Source of the DNA: Rhynchosporium graminicola
Taxonomy: Eukaryota > Ascomycota > Leotiomycetes > Helotiales > Ploettnerulaceae
Direction of reading: 5' to 3'
DNA: 64,000 bases
Assembly (NCBI GenBank): GCA_900074885.1
Contig: FJUW01000042.1
Span: 62,001-126,000 of the forward strand
The notes under the pieces are model-generated. The model worked only from the letters and a program-made list of their open reading frames with translations, ran no database searches and was not told the origin of the DNA. The position numbers and the translations under genes were made by a program. This document shows, in pieces, positions 54,049 through 64,000 of the stretch (position 1 is the first letter of the stretch; every line of letters begins with the position of its first letter).

Positions 54049-55235
54049 AGTCTTTAGGTAAAGTATAAGGGTTTTATAGATCTATAATACTAACTCCTAT
54101 AGTACTTTTACTAGTTCCTACTAGTACTCTTTCAGCGGCGTATTATATATATTACCTGCGATATATTCGCGCTTTCCTTAAGATAAAGTATAATAATACT
54201 CTTATTCTAGAACTTCTATATTTATTTAATAAGCTTAATTCTAAGCTTTATAAGTATTATTTAGCGTTAAAAAGTAATTATAAGTATATAAGTTACTTAA
54301 ACCTAAATATAATTATATAAGCTAACGTATTATAGTTATTTAATTATATTAATATAAAGTATACTATTTTATCCGGTTTACTTCCTAGCGGCGAAGCTAA
54401 GGATATAGAGCTAAATCGGGGCAGTATTATAGCTACTTATAAAGCGATTAATCAGATCTATTATCTCGCGAAATCTGCTACTCTTATTATTACGTTAGAG
54501 ATTATTACTATATAATTAGTAGAAACTTAAGCTTTAAGGCGATCTATAGAGAAAGTATTTAAAGAGTTAGTGTAACGACATAAGACTCAAGGCGGTATAT
54601 AAGCAAGAATAAACAAGTAGGGAGACTAAGAGCGATCTTATATAGTCTGGTACGAAGGAAACAGAAAGATGCAGAGCTCTAAAAGAGTCTGCACCTTCTA
54701 TATATACAAGGAGGGTATGCCTAAGGCACCGATACTGGCCCGTATCTGCCACGTATACTATGCGCCGTCATAGTTAGAGTATATTAAAGTAATAAGTTAA
54801 GATCTTTAAATCTTTAGATACTAATATAATACTAATATAATATAAGATTTAGATCTTCTAATAATAGATTCGGCGAAGTTTAAGTTAATAGTATAAACTA
54901 TATTAAAGCAGATAAAGGAGTTAAATACTATTATATAGGAATTTGCAAAGAAAGCTATATTTAAGATTATAATATCTAATACTAAGGGAAAGAGGAATTT
55001 ACCTTCTAGTTCAGAGATAGTATTAGATCTAGATACTCTTAGACTCTCTCTAAAGAAGAAAGCGCGTAAGATTAGCTATTATACTTAGTTTATTACTAAG
55101 GCTATATTAGTAGATTTAAGTAAAGAGTTAGATATAATAGTTCTAGTTCTAGATATTTCAGATTTACTAGAAGCTCCGGAGAACTTAGGAGATAAAGCTA
55201 ATAAAGTAGAGGTAATAGAGGAAATAGAGTTTTAG
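54049..55235 (+). pseudogene. Antisense reading frame, Gypsy family A copy 3 (split by a solo LTR)
   Basis: Homologous to the 38400-39417 frame of copy 2, including ALRRSIEKVFKEL-like and LLEAPENLG-like segments, ending at a TAG at 55233-55235. The 202-bp solo LTR with GTTAG duplicates interrupts it at 54570. Limits are by alignment to copy 2. Confidence 0.5.
54571..54772 (-). mobile_element. Solo LTR of the gag-only element family (202 bp)
   Basis: TGTAACGACATAAGACTCAAGG to TATGCGCCGTCATA, flanked by GTTAG (54566-54570, 54773-54777). The pre-insertion site is preserved in copy 2 (GGAGTTAGAGTTTATTAAAG, about 38954). It is the least RIP-mutated stretch of the stack, so it is recent or too short to be efficiently targeted. 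A 61-codon minus-strand frame inside it is accidental. Confidence 0.93.
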
Positions 55236-56423
55236 ATATAGTATTATTATAGAGTATAATCAGAGGATTATCCTTAGTAATAAATTTTAATACTAATAAC
55301 TATAATAGTTTATTATCCTCTAAGTGATTATAGTTATCTATTCCGTTTTCCTAAGCCTTAATCTACTAATCTAGTTTATATAGAGGTCTAGGTTTACTTA
55401 GGTTAGTAGTATAGAAGTCTTTAAGCTTATATAGAGTACTTATTAAGTCAGAAGCGTTATACTAAGTTAGATCCGAGTTATAGCCTAGCTAGCTAACTTA
55501 ATACTTCAGATTACCTCTTAGGAGCTATATAGCGAGTATATCTTATAACTCTTACTCTTCTTAAGTAGCGATAACCTCTAGGGGTAAGTTTAGTAGCTTC
55601 TAGCTTAGTAAAGGGTCGTCCGAGTTCTTAAAGAGTAATTCGAGAGCGAATATATTATATATAGAAGATCTAGAGAGTAAATCTAGCTTATAGGAGTATC
55701 TGATCTTAGCTAGGACCTAGTATAGTCCTATCTAGAGGCTAGATAGCTTCTTACTTAGCTAGTAATTCTTAAGGTTCCTTATAGAGAGAAATACCTTATC
55801 TCTAACTTCTTAGTTAATATTATACTATTTCGGGTCAGTTATAGCGCTTATCCTCTACTAAGTAGCTAGTATATTAGCTTTTATAACCTCGATAGCAGAT
55901 TTAGTACATTTAGCTAAAGATTTAGTATTAGTATAATTAAGCTTCTCTTATAGTATTAATATAATAAGTTACTTCTAATCCTAGCTATTCCGTAGTAGTA
56001 TACTATATTTAAGGGTATATAGCGTTATACTAATAGAATCGTAAGATAGGATTACTTAAGCGTAATCTATTATTAGTAGTAGTTCGCTCTAGTTACTCTA
56101 GTAGTAATTAACGAAAGGTCTAAAGTATTAATTAATATACTAGTTTATAATCTCTATTTATCTATTAGTTTATTAGTAAAAGAAAATAAAGAGCTTAACT
56201 TTAACTCTAATTATATAGTAAAACTCTTACTAGAAGGATAAGATAAACTAAGCTCCTTAGTAAGATATAATTAACTTAAGGGTATATCCGAAATAATATA
56301 TCTATTAGATAAATAATATTATTATCCCGCGGGTATTAATATTATAATAGCATAATATTAATATAGAGTCCTTCCCTAGGCGGTTAATAAATACTAATAT
56401 CCTATTAAACCCTTAGTTATTAG

Positions 56424-56691
56424 TATAACGATAGCTCATCTGAATATCATATGAGAAGAAGGATAGATACTAGGGCCTAAGTTCGCAGGTATCCCGGCAG
56501 AACTAGTATCCGACTCGATATAGTATTAGACTAGTACCGGTATATATATATAAGGTGCCTTATACTCTATCTCTCTTATTCTTCCTTACTTATCTTTTTA
56601 TTTCCTTTATATTAGACTATATAAGATCGCTCTTAGCTTCTCTACTTATTTATTCTTACTTATATATTACCTTAAGTCTTATTTTATTATA
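56424..56691 (+). repeat. 5' LTR, Gypsy family A copy 4 (268 bp)
   Basis: TATAACGATAGCTCATCTG to TCTTATTTTATTATA; same length and order as the other family A LTRs. The left part keeps AATATCATATGAGAAG. Confidence 0.93.
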
Positions 56692-59600
56692 TTAAATAAA
56701 AAGATTAAGATAGCCGGAGATAGCTTACTATAATATCTTACTACTAAGTTAGTTATTCGATAACTACTTATATATAGCTGAGATACTAGAGATCTCTCGG
56801 ATAGCTATAAATTAGAGTTTAATTTAGCTTATAATAAATAATATAATAGAGAAGGTCTTTACTAACGCTCCTTTAATAACTCCCTTAGTATAAAGGAATT
56901 ATAAATAGATTTTAAAGAAAGTATTAATAAATACTCTAGAACTTTAACCTCTATGTATCGCTACTGAAATAGCCCTAATATACCTCCTTTTAAGCTACTA
57001 TTATAGCTTCTAACTAATAAACTAGAGACTCCTCTAGTTCTAGGGGACCTTAACGCGATCCCTCTCGCTTTACTTCTAAACCTAATCTATTATACTTTTC
57101 TTTATCTTAAATATCTCTTATACTAGAGAATATTAATATCTTATTAAGGAAGTACTAACTAAGAGAGAAAGAAAAATAAAAGCGAAATTTACTAGAAGTA
57201 TAATCGCTAAGTACTTTTACTATTATAAGTAACTCGAACCTAATCTATCCTCTTTTATAATAATTAGTAGACTAAAAGAAAAAGAATAACTCTCTAGAAG
57301 ATACTATAAATAGACTAACCTCTATATAAAATAAGTTCCTTTTAGGGGTCCCTTACTTATCTTCGACTCTTCTACTAGAACTAATATTATAATCTCCTCG
57401 TATTCTAGAGTTTAATAAGCTAATAAACTCTATTTTAATACGTAGTACTAAAAGAGAGAATACTATTTCTAATAAACTATCTCTCTCTTCTAGCGCCGAA
57501 TCGGAAGAGTTACGCTCTAGGAAGTCTTATCTTACTAAGAAGATCTTACCCCTAGATAATAAATCAGACTCTACTTTCCTCTAATAGAGAGTATTAATAT
57601 AAGACTAGCGAGCTATAAATACCGACTACTACCTTATAGACTTCTCTTAGCGCGTTCTCGTATAGAGACTAATTACTAGATTAACTAAAGAGTATCTTAC
57701 GCTTTAGTACTTAGCTAATAAGTTTAAGACTAGTAATAAAATAATCTCCTCATTAGAGGAGAACTTTCTTATTAATTTAGAAGAAGATAACTATTATAAC
57801 GCTTTCTATTACTTAGAGATATAATAACTTAGCTATACCTACGAGACCTTTATTAAGTTTCGTAGTCGATTTTAAAGTACTATTATCTAAAGTAAAGTTA
57901 AAAAGAAAGAGTAGTTCTTCTATATATAGGATAAGATTATATTATTCTTACGTACTTTAACTCTTATTATTAAACTAATATAGAATAAGGATTACGCTTC
58001 TATAATTAGATCCTTACTTTCTTTTAATACTAAGTATTACTATAACTCAGAGTATATCTATCCCGAGAAAGCTACTACCCTAGTATAGTACTATAAGCTT
58101 ACTATTACCGCTACGACTACTACTAGCTCTACTCCTTACCGGTCCCTAAGCTTAGCTCCTTAATAAACTACTCTCGTACTATATATACGTACCTCTACCC
58201 CGGTATTAGCTAGTACTCCCTTCGCGCTAAAACGCCCTGCTACCTCGACCGGAGAACTCCTTAGATATTATAGCTATATATATTAAGCTAGACTGCCTTA
58301 ACCTGCCTAAGGTTTAATTAATTAACGAATTTCCGAAAGAGAAAAGAATAACTAAAGAAGTAATAGAGGATATACCCTCCGAATCTAGACTAATACTAGA
58401 GGGAAATAATAAGGCTTAAATAAAAACTCTTTCCTAGGTCTATATAAGTATAATCTCTCTAATCTTAACTTTAACTCTTTAATAAGAGGTAAGTAATTTA
58501 TATACCTGATTATAGTTAGTATAAATAAGCTAAGAGTCTCTATAGATAGCTTAATCGATACCGGAGCGAATAATTATCTATTTATTAATCGTACTCTTAT
58601 TAGATAACTATTAGAGGCCCTTAGTATTAAAATCGAGCTATTACTCTATTCTATTCTAATATATAAGTTCTAATAGTCTATCAGAACTTATATTATCTAT
58701 TTTATACGTTTATACTTTTCTATTAATACTAAGCGTATTTATAACTACCTTTTTATTCTCCTTGATTTAGGATAATAAGATATAATTATTAGTATTAAAT
58801 AGATATAATAATTTCAGGTTAAGCTAGATATACTCTACTATAAGCTATTATAGCCGGAACGATATCTAGTTACTTTCTGATATAATAAGAAGATAATTAT
58901 AACTCTATCGCTTCGTAAACTTAGTATTAATCGATCTTATTAAATCGATACTAATACGCAGGACTTAGCTATAAACTAGTTAGACTAACGCTAATTATAT
59001 TAAATAGTAGTAATATAGTATATTAATATATTATCTCTATTATTTAACTTATTTCCGCTTATCGCTAAAGAATCCGAACCCTTTTCTACTTTAAATTTAT
59101 CGAGAAAAGTACTTATACTAAAACTCTATTATAAGTGCTTCTCTTAACCTCCGAGGATCTAGAAACTAGTTCTGATTTACTAAATTAGTATTATAGTTTT
59201 TTACTTTAATATAAAATATAAAAGCTCTAAATTATTCTTTACTAGTATCTATAAGATAGATCGCTTCTTATAAGATTATCTAAATAGTAACTCCCCTAAG
59301 GATTTTAATACTAAATAACTCGTAGCCGAAAAGCTACTAGAATAGTATTATACCCTTAAGGAGGCCTTTTCTAAGCGGGATTCTAACATTCTTCTACTAT
59401 ATTAATTATACGATTATAAAATTATTCTAGAAGAACTATTATCTAATATATATTCGCTCTTATATTAGTAATCTATAGACGAATTATAAGTAACTAAAGA
59501 GTACCTTATAAAGAACTTAGATAAAGGATTTATCGAATTTAGCTAAAGTCTTTTCGTATTACTTATATTATTTATTAAGAAGGCCGATAGAGGATTACGC

Positions 59601-59983
59601 TTCTATATCGACTATTATAAGCTTAATATAATTACTCGAAAGGATTCTTACTTAATACCTAGGATCGATAAGCTCTTAACTTATATATCTAAAGTAGTAA
59701 TCTTTACTAAACTAGATATCCGGGTAGTGTTTAATTATATCTATATAGACCTCGAATCAGAGGAGTATACTATCTTCTGAACCCGCTTCGGATCCTATAA
59801 ATATAAAGTACTACTTTTTAGGCTCTATAATAGACCTAGTATATACTAACGATATATAAATAATATACTACTAGACTACTTAGATGATTTCTATATAGCT
59901 TACTTAGATAATATCCTTATATACTCGGAAGCGCTCTAGGAATATAAGGAATATATTAAATTAGTATTATAACGCTTAATAAA

Positions 59984-60185
59984 TATAGCGATATAAGACT
60001 TAAGGCGGTATATAAGCAAGAATAAACAAGTAGGGAGGCTAAGAGCGATCTTATATAGTCTAGTACAAAGGAAACAGAAAGATATAGAGCTCTGAAGGAG
60101 TCTGCACTTTCTATATATATAAGGAGAGTATACCTAAGGCACCGATACTAGCCCGTATCTGCCACGTATACTATGCGCCGTTATA
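59984..60185 (-). repeat. 3' LTR of the gag-only element (202 bp)
   Basis: TATAGCGATATAAGACTTAAGG to TATGCGCCGTTATA; same length as 61987-62188 and as the solo copy 54571-54772. Confidence 0.93.
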
Positions 60186-60329
60186 TTACCCTCTTCTAAG
60201 ATAAAGGCTCGCCCTCGAGCCTTTAAGGTAATAAGAAACGAAAGAAAAGAGAGTTAAATCCAGTCGAATTCTAAATAAAATCTAAGTAATTATTAATCTA
60301 AAGCATAAGATATAAATCACTTCTTCTTT

Positions 60330-61965
60330 ATCTTTAATATTAGATAATCGCCCTTATAGTAACTTTACTTCTTATAGTAGTAATACTATACTTCCTCGAT
60401 AGGTATTAAGAGCTTAGAAGACGTACTAACTATCAGTAGAGCTAGAGTAGCTCGAGGTATTAAAAGTAATCGAGAGAGTTCTAAATCAAGTACTATAAGA
60501 GAAGAGACTATAGCTAAATAATCAGTCTTCTAAGAGTACTTAATTAAAGCGGCAGCTATACGTAGCTATATAGTAAGCTTTAGCTAGAGGTAAAAGTATT
60601 ACTCTAATTCAGCTATACCTCTAAGAATTACTAAGCTTTAGAACTTTATATAGAATTAGAAAAAAGATTCCTTTTTTATTAAAAGCTTATGAAATTCGGT
60701 CTAATACTACTCTGTTTCGAGTCCGGAAAAGTAGTAAGAAGCGAGTATTAAAATTATCTCTTTAGTAGAAGAGAAAAGCGTAATTTCCGAGAGATATTAT
60801 AATTCTAAGTAACCTCTTATAAAGCTAGAAGTAGAGCTCTAGACTAGCGCTTTATAAGTACGCGTAATTAGATATTAATCTAAATTAACTTCTAGTTAAT
60901 TCTAAATAGAAATATACTATTAGCTAAAAGATAAGTTAATCCTTATATTAAGATTATTAATACTTTTAGTTAGTTACGACTTACTAGAGGTCTATAAATT
61001 ATTAATTAAAGAGTATTTAAGAGTAAGTTCTATTAGTAATTATAATATTAAGTTTATTAAAAGTCTAAGGTTTACTAAAGGTCTAGAGTTTATCGATTAT
61101 ACTTAAGTATATAAAAACTTAGTAAATATCTATTCGATATAACTAATACTAATAGAAAGCTCCCGAGTAGTTAATTCTATCTATAATTAATAGTCTTTAA
61201 TCGATTAAAGTAATTCTATAGTAAGTACGGAATTAGAGGGACTATAAGAGTATTCTGATAAAGCTATAGGAGCTAGCTAAGCTTTCTTAAGAGGTATAGT
61301 ATTAGGTAAGCGAGGCTAAGCGAAAGTAATAGAATACTTAAAAGTTATAAAAGAAGCGAAAATCGAAATCGAATTCTAAAGAAGCTAAAAGATTAAGAAG
61401 AGTTAAATATCTTTATTAAGTAGATATAGAAAGTATTAAATTAAAAGCTCTAGTAGAAGAAGGTCGATTCTGCTAAAAGGGATAAATTATACTAGAGTAT
61501 AGGGATTATTAGTCGAATTCTAATAATTTCCGCTAGAGTAATAAGCTACTTTATCTTAGCTTAAAAGTAAGGTTTTTCGCTATTAAAGCTACTTTCGGAA
61601 AGTTGAAGTTAAGTAAGGAGATAATAAATATTAGGGCTTATAAGGAAGTTTCTACTTAAAATTCGTTTACTATTTTATTTCGTACGTACGAAAGAACGAG
61701 TTTCGAAGTATCTAAGAGTAATTTCGTAGTAATACTAATACTTCTAAAGCTAAATTATATTTAAATTCCTAGCTATCCGAGAGATCTCTAGAATCTTAGC
61801 TCTTTTGAAAACCTAACTATCGAATTCGTAATTAATAATACTAATTATTTCTATATAATTCCGAAAATCTAAAGTAAGTAGAGATAACTTAGCGAAAAGC
61901 TCCCTAGTAGTTATATATACGAATCGAGTTTTCTAGGTAAGATATTATTTAATACTATCCTTAGT
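60330..61965 (-). pseudogene. Gag remnant of the non-autonomous element, with CCHC zinc knuckle
   Basis: On the minus strand a frame near the 5' LTR reads FVYITTRELFAKLSLLTLDF-like sequence with only RIP-type stops. At the far end, 60385-60344, the spacing of a C-x2-C-x4-H-x4-C knuckle is intact, but each Cys and the His is now Tyr, followed by KGDYLILKIKKK. The knuckle identifies a retrotransposon Gag C-terminus. The early segment shares the LEISR block with Gypsy A gag. There is no pol downstream before the LTR. The middle of the frame is too mutated to read continuously. Confidence 0.7.
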
Positions 61966-61986
61966 AGTCTTAATCTTTCTATTTAA

Positions 61987-62188
61987 TATAACGATATAAG
62001 ACTTAAAGTAGTATATAAGTAAGAATAAATAAGTAGGAAAGCTAAGAGCGATCTTATATAATCTAGTACGAAAGAAATAGAAAGATATAGAGCTCTAAAG
62101 GAGTCTGTATCTTCTATATATATAAGGAGGGTATACCTAAGGTACAAATACTGGCCTGTATCTACTACGTATACCATGCGCCGTTATA
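61987..62188 (-). repeat. 5' LTR of the gag-only element (202 bp)
   Basis: TATAACGATATAAGACTTAAAG to CATGCGCCGTTATA. More strongly RIP-mutated in its middle than the solo copy. Confidence 0.93.
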
Positions 62189-64000
62189 ATAAATACTAGA
62201 CTCTAGGTGAATATTAAGAAAAGCGAGTTCTATATTACCTGGACTAAATACCTCGGATATATTATTATTACTAATAGAATCGAGCTAGATCCTGAGAAGA
62301 AAGTACTATTAGTAGACTAGAAGTACCTCGAAACGGTAATAGCTATGAAATCTTTCCTAGGATTCTATAGTTTCTACTATTAATTTATTCAGAATTTCGG
62401 CCTTATTACTAAGCCTCTCTTAATACTTACTAGGCTTATAGTACTATAGAATTTCACTAATAATTATAAGAAATCCTTTAATAATTTATATTAATAGCTA
62501 TTATTAGTATAGAAATTATATTATTTCGACCCTGAATTATAGACTAAACTAGAAACTAATACCTCTAATAGTATAATAGCTAGAGTTATCTCTTAATTAT
62601 ATAAAGATAACTAGTAATATCTAATTAGATTCTACTCTTATATTCTTAATAGATACGAACTAAACTAGAAGATCTATAATAAGGAATTATATACTATTAT
62701 TAAGTCTTTCCGGAAATAGAGACTAGAACTTATATCTCTATAACGCTATACTAGCGTATATATAGACTATCGATCCTTAGAATACTTTATAACTATTAAG
62801 GTCTTAACTAGTAAGTAAGCTAGATAGATAGAATTCCTTTCTGAATTTAACTTTTAAATTATATATACGCTTAGTAAAGATAACGCTAAAGCTAATATCC
62901 TTAGCTATAGAGAATAAGATCTAAGGATATAGGAATAATAGAAACAGGATAGTAGATCTCGGGTTTTATTACTTCTAGACCGCTTAGACCTTAGGATTAA
63001 CGCGGAACTAGCTGAATATTATATCGATTAAATTAGCTATATATACTTAATATCGCTAGGGACTAATATACTATCGGAACCTGTATATAACTCCTTTGAT
63101 TTAATTAAGAAACTATACTGATTTAACTGAAAATCGTTCTCTAATAAATAGAATATATTAGGAAATAGCTATACTATTAATAATAGTTTACTACTTTATA
63201 ATAGTTATCTATACGTATAACGCTATACCTTGCTATATACCTGTTTAATTAGCGAAGTCTACGATTAGGTTTCCTCTGCTTATTCTAATACTCGTAAGAC
63301 TACTAAAATGATTTCTACTTATTACTACTAGAAAGGACTCGTATTAGATATGAAATAGTATACTTATAATTACTACTTATACTAGTACTCTTATCCGAAA
63401 CAGATAAAATAGTAAAGATTCCTCTATCTACTATTAGTACCTAGCTACTTTATATAGTGGCTATAGATTTTAAGGACTTCCCGCCTAATAACTAAGGATT
63501 TGATAGGATATTAGTCTTTATCGACCGCCTAGGGAAAGACTCCGTATCGATACTATATTATTATAATATTAATACCCGCGGGATAGTAATATTATTTATC
63601 TAATAGATATATTATTTCGGATATACCCTTAAGTTAATTATATCTTACTAAGGAGCTTAGTTTATCTTATTCTTCTAGTAAGAGTTTTACTATATAATTA
63701 GAGTTAAGATTAAGCTCTCTACTTCTTTCTACTAGTAGACTAACGAATAAACGGAGATTATAAACTAGTATATTAACTAACGCTTTAGACCTTTTATTAA
63801 TTACTACTAGAGTTACTAAGGCGAACTACTACTAATAATAGACCGCGCTTAAGTAACTTTACCTTACGATTCTATTAGTATAGCGCTATATACTCTTAGA
63901 TATAGTATATTACTACGGAATAGCTAGGATTAGAAGGAACTTACTATATTAATACTATAAGAGAAGCTTAATTATACTAATACTAAATCCTTAGCTAAAT

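Larger units (their letters stand above)
53303..56423 (-). mobile_element. Ty3/Gypsy family A, copy 3 (3' part; rest beyond copy 4)
   Basis: Begins with an inverted 268-bp LTR abutting the truncated Tc1 transposase. It then has the purine-tract complement, the antisense-frame region (which carries a 202-bp solo LTR) and the C-terminal pol region on the minus strand. It stops at 56423, where copy 4 (+) starts; the corresponding undisturbed sequence continues in copy 2 near 40600. Its 5' LTR and target duplicate must lie beyond the window. Confidence 0.9.
59984..62188 (-). mobile_element. Gag-only, non-autonomous LTR element (2,205 bp) inside Gypsy family A copy 4
   Basis: Complete, with 202-bp LTRs at 59984-60185 and 61987-62188 and target duplication ATAAA (59979-59983, 62189-62193). 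The internal region is only 1.8 kb. Polarity is minus: the purine tract AGAAGAGGGTAA (minus strand) borders the left LTR, and a leader AAATAGAAAGATTAAG like that of Gypsy A borders the right LTR. Its LTR shares about the last 105 bp (R-U5 side) with the family A LTR, but has a different U3. No reverse transcriptase, integrase or RNase H trace was seen. Confidence 0.88.
21930..64000. repeat. Large RIP-affected region: nested transposon stack
   Basis: From the first base of the Tc1 element to the window end, CpA and TpG become very rare and TpA dominates, while CpG stays common. That is the pattern left by repeat-induced point mutation (C to T at CpA on either strand), not by CpG methylation decay. 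Coding frames of all elements are peppered with TAA/TAG where CAA, CAG or TGG codons are expected. Less-mutated patches retaining CA/TG sit at element edges (for example 21930-22020, 22791-22830, 34842-34870, 46870-46895, 51790-51825, 52960-53010), in the short insert 33792-33916, and in the solo LTR 54571-54772. No host gene is visible in these 42 kb. Confidence 0.95.
56424..64000 (+). mobile_element. Ty3/Gypsy family A, copy 4 (3' end beyond window)
   Basis: Starts with a 268-bp LTR at 56424-56691 and the leader TTAAATAAAAAGATTAAG, then gag, protease (near 58555), reverse transcriptase (about 59290-59983 and 62194-62330), RNase H (about 62540-62960) and integrase to the window end. The gag-only element 59984-62188 interrupts reverse transcriptase. 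Without it 5.4 kb are present, so about 2.4 kb including the 3' LTR lie outside. Bases before the LTR (56419-56423, ATTAG) should be its target duplicate. Confidence 0.92.

Noticed and set aside
54567..54752. 61-codon minus-strand frame in the solo LTR, and a similar 64-codon one at 61983-62177
   Set aside because: Both lie entirely within LTRs of the same family, with no domain. They survive only because the LTR happens to lack stops in that frame.

Overview
The window comes from a filamentous ascomycete (Pezizomycotina; I suspect a Leotiomycete but cannot prove it). The evidence is short 42-85 bp introns with GT..AG ends and CTAAC/CTGAC-like branch points, fungal-type orthologues (Cdc37, clathrin light chain, the APC/C subunit Cdc27, a FHIP early-endosome adaptor, a DUF3605 protein), and a large repeat block with the signature of repeat-induced point mutation (RIP): CpA/TpG almost gone, TpA in great excess, CpG kept.

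Positions 1-21,929 are ordinary euchromatin with normal base composition. In order: an Mdl1/ABCB10-type mitochondrial ABC transporter (-, cut by the window start), divergent from CDC37 (+); clathrin light chain (-), convergent with CDC37; about 3 kb without a convincing gene; a small three-exon membrane-protein gene (+); a FHIP/RAI16-like gene (-), divergent from a small unknown gene (+); an alpha/beta hydrolase (-); about 3 kb without a call; CDC27 (-); and a DUF3605 / N-acetylglucosamine-induced-protein-1-like gene (-). I re-derived exon structures by hand. They are unrelated housekeeping or trafficking genes, not a cluster.

Positions 21,930-64,000 are one nested stack of transposable elements, opening 77 bp upstream of the DUF3605 start codon. 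The outermost unit is a Tc1/mariner DD34E element, split into 21,930-22,790 and 53,005-53,302. A Ty3/Gypsy element (family B, 182-bp LTRs, TSD AGTTT) sits inside it. Family B holds a Ty1/Copia element (205-bp LTRs, TSD ATTAG), a 125-bp solo LTR-like insert (TSD GTAAT) and a family A Gypsy element (268-bp LTRs, TSD GTATG/GTATA). That last one holds a second, inverted family A copy (TSD CTGCC). A third family A copy (-) cuts the 3' end of the Tc1 element and is itself hit by a 202-bp solo LTR (TSD GTTAG) and by a fourth family A copy (+). The fourth carries a complete 2,205-bp gag-only LTR element (TSD ATAAA). LTR lengths agree to the base and most target-site duplications are readable, so the insertion order can be reconstructed.

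Three observations stand out. Both Gypsy families carry, between pol and the 3' LTR, a long reading frame on the antisense strand that is open except for stops explainable as RIP of Gln/Trp codons. The short 2.2-kb element encodes only a Gag with a CCHC knuckle and shares the 3' (R-U5) part of its LTR and its leader with Gypsy A, so it looks like a non-autonomous partner. Finally, the only N (44,619) lies between two identical 1,419-bp copies; removing one restores the element to 7,776 bp, against 7,777 bp for its sister copy, so this is an assembly artefact.
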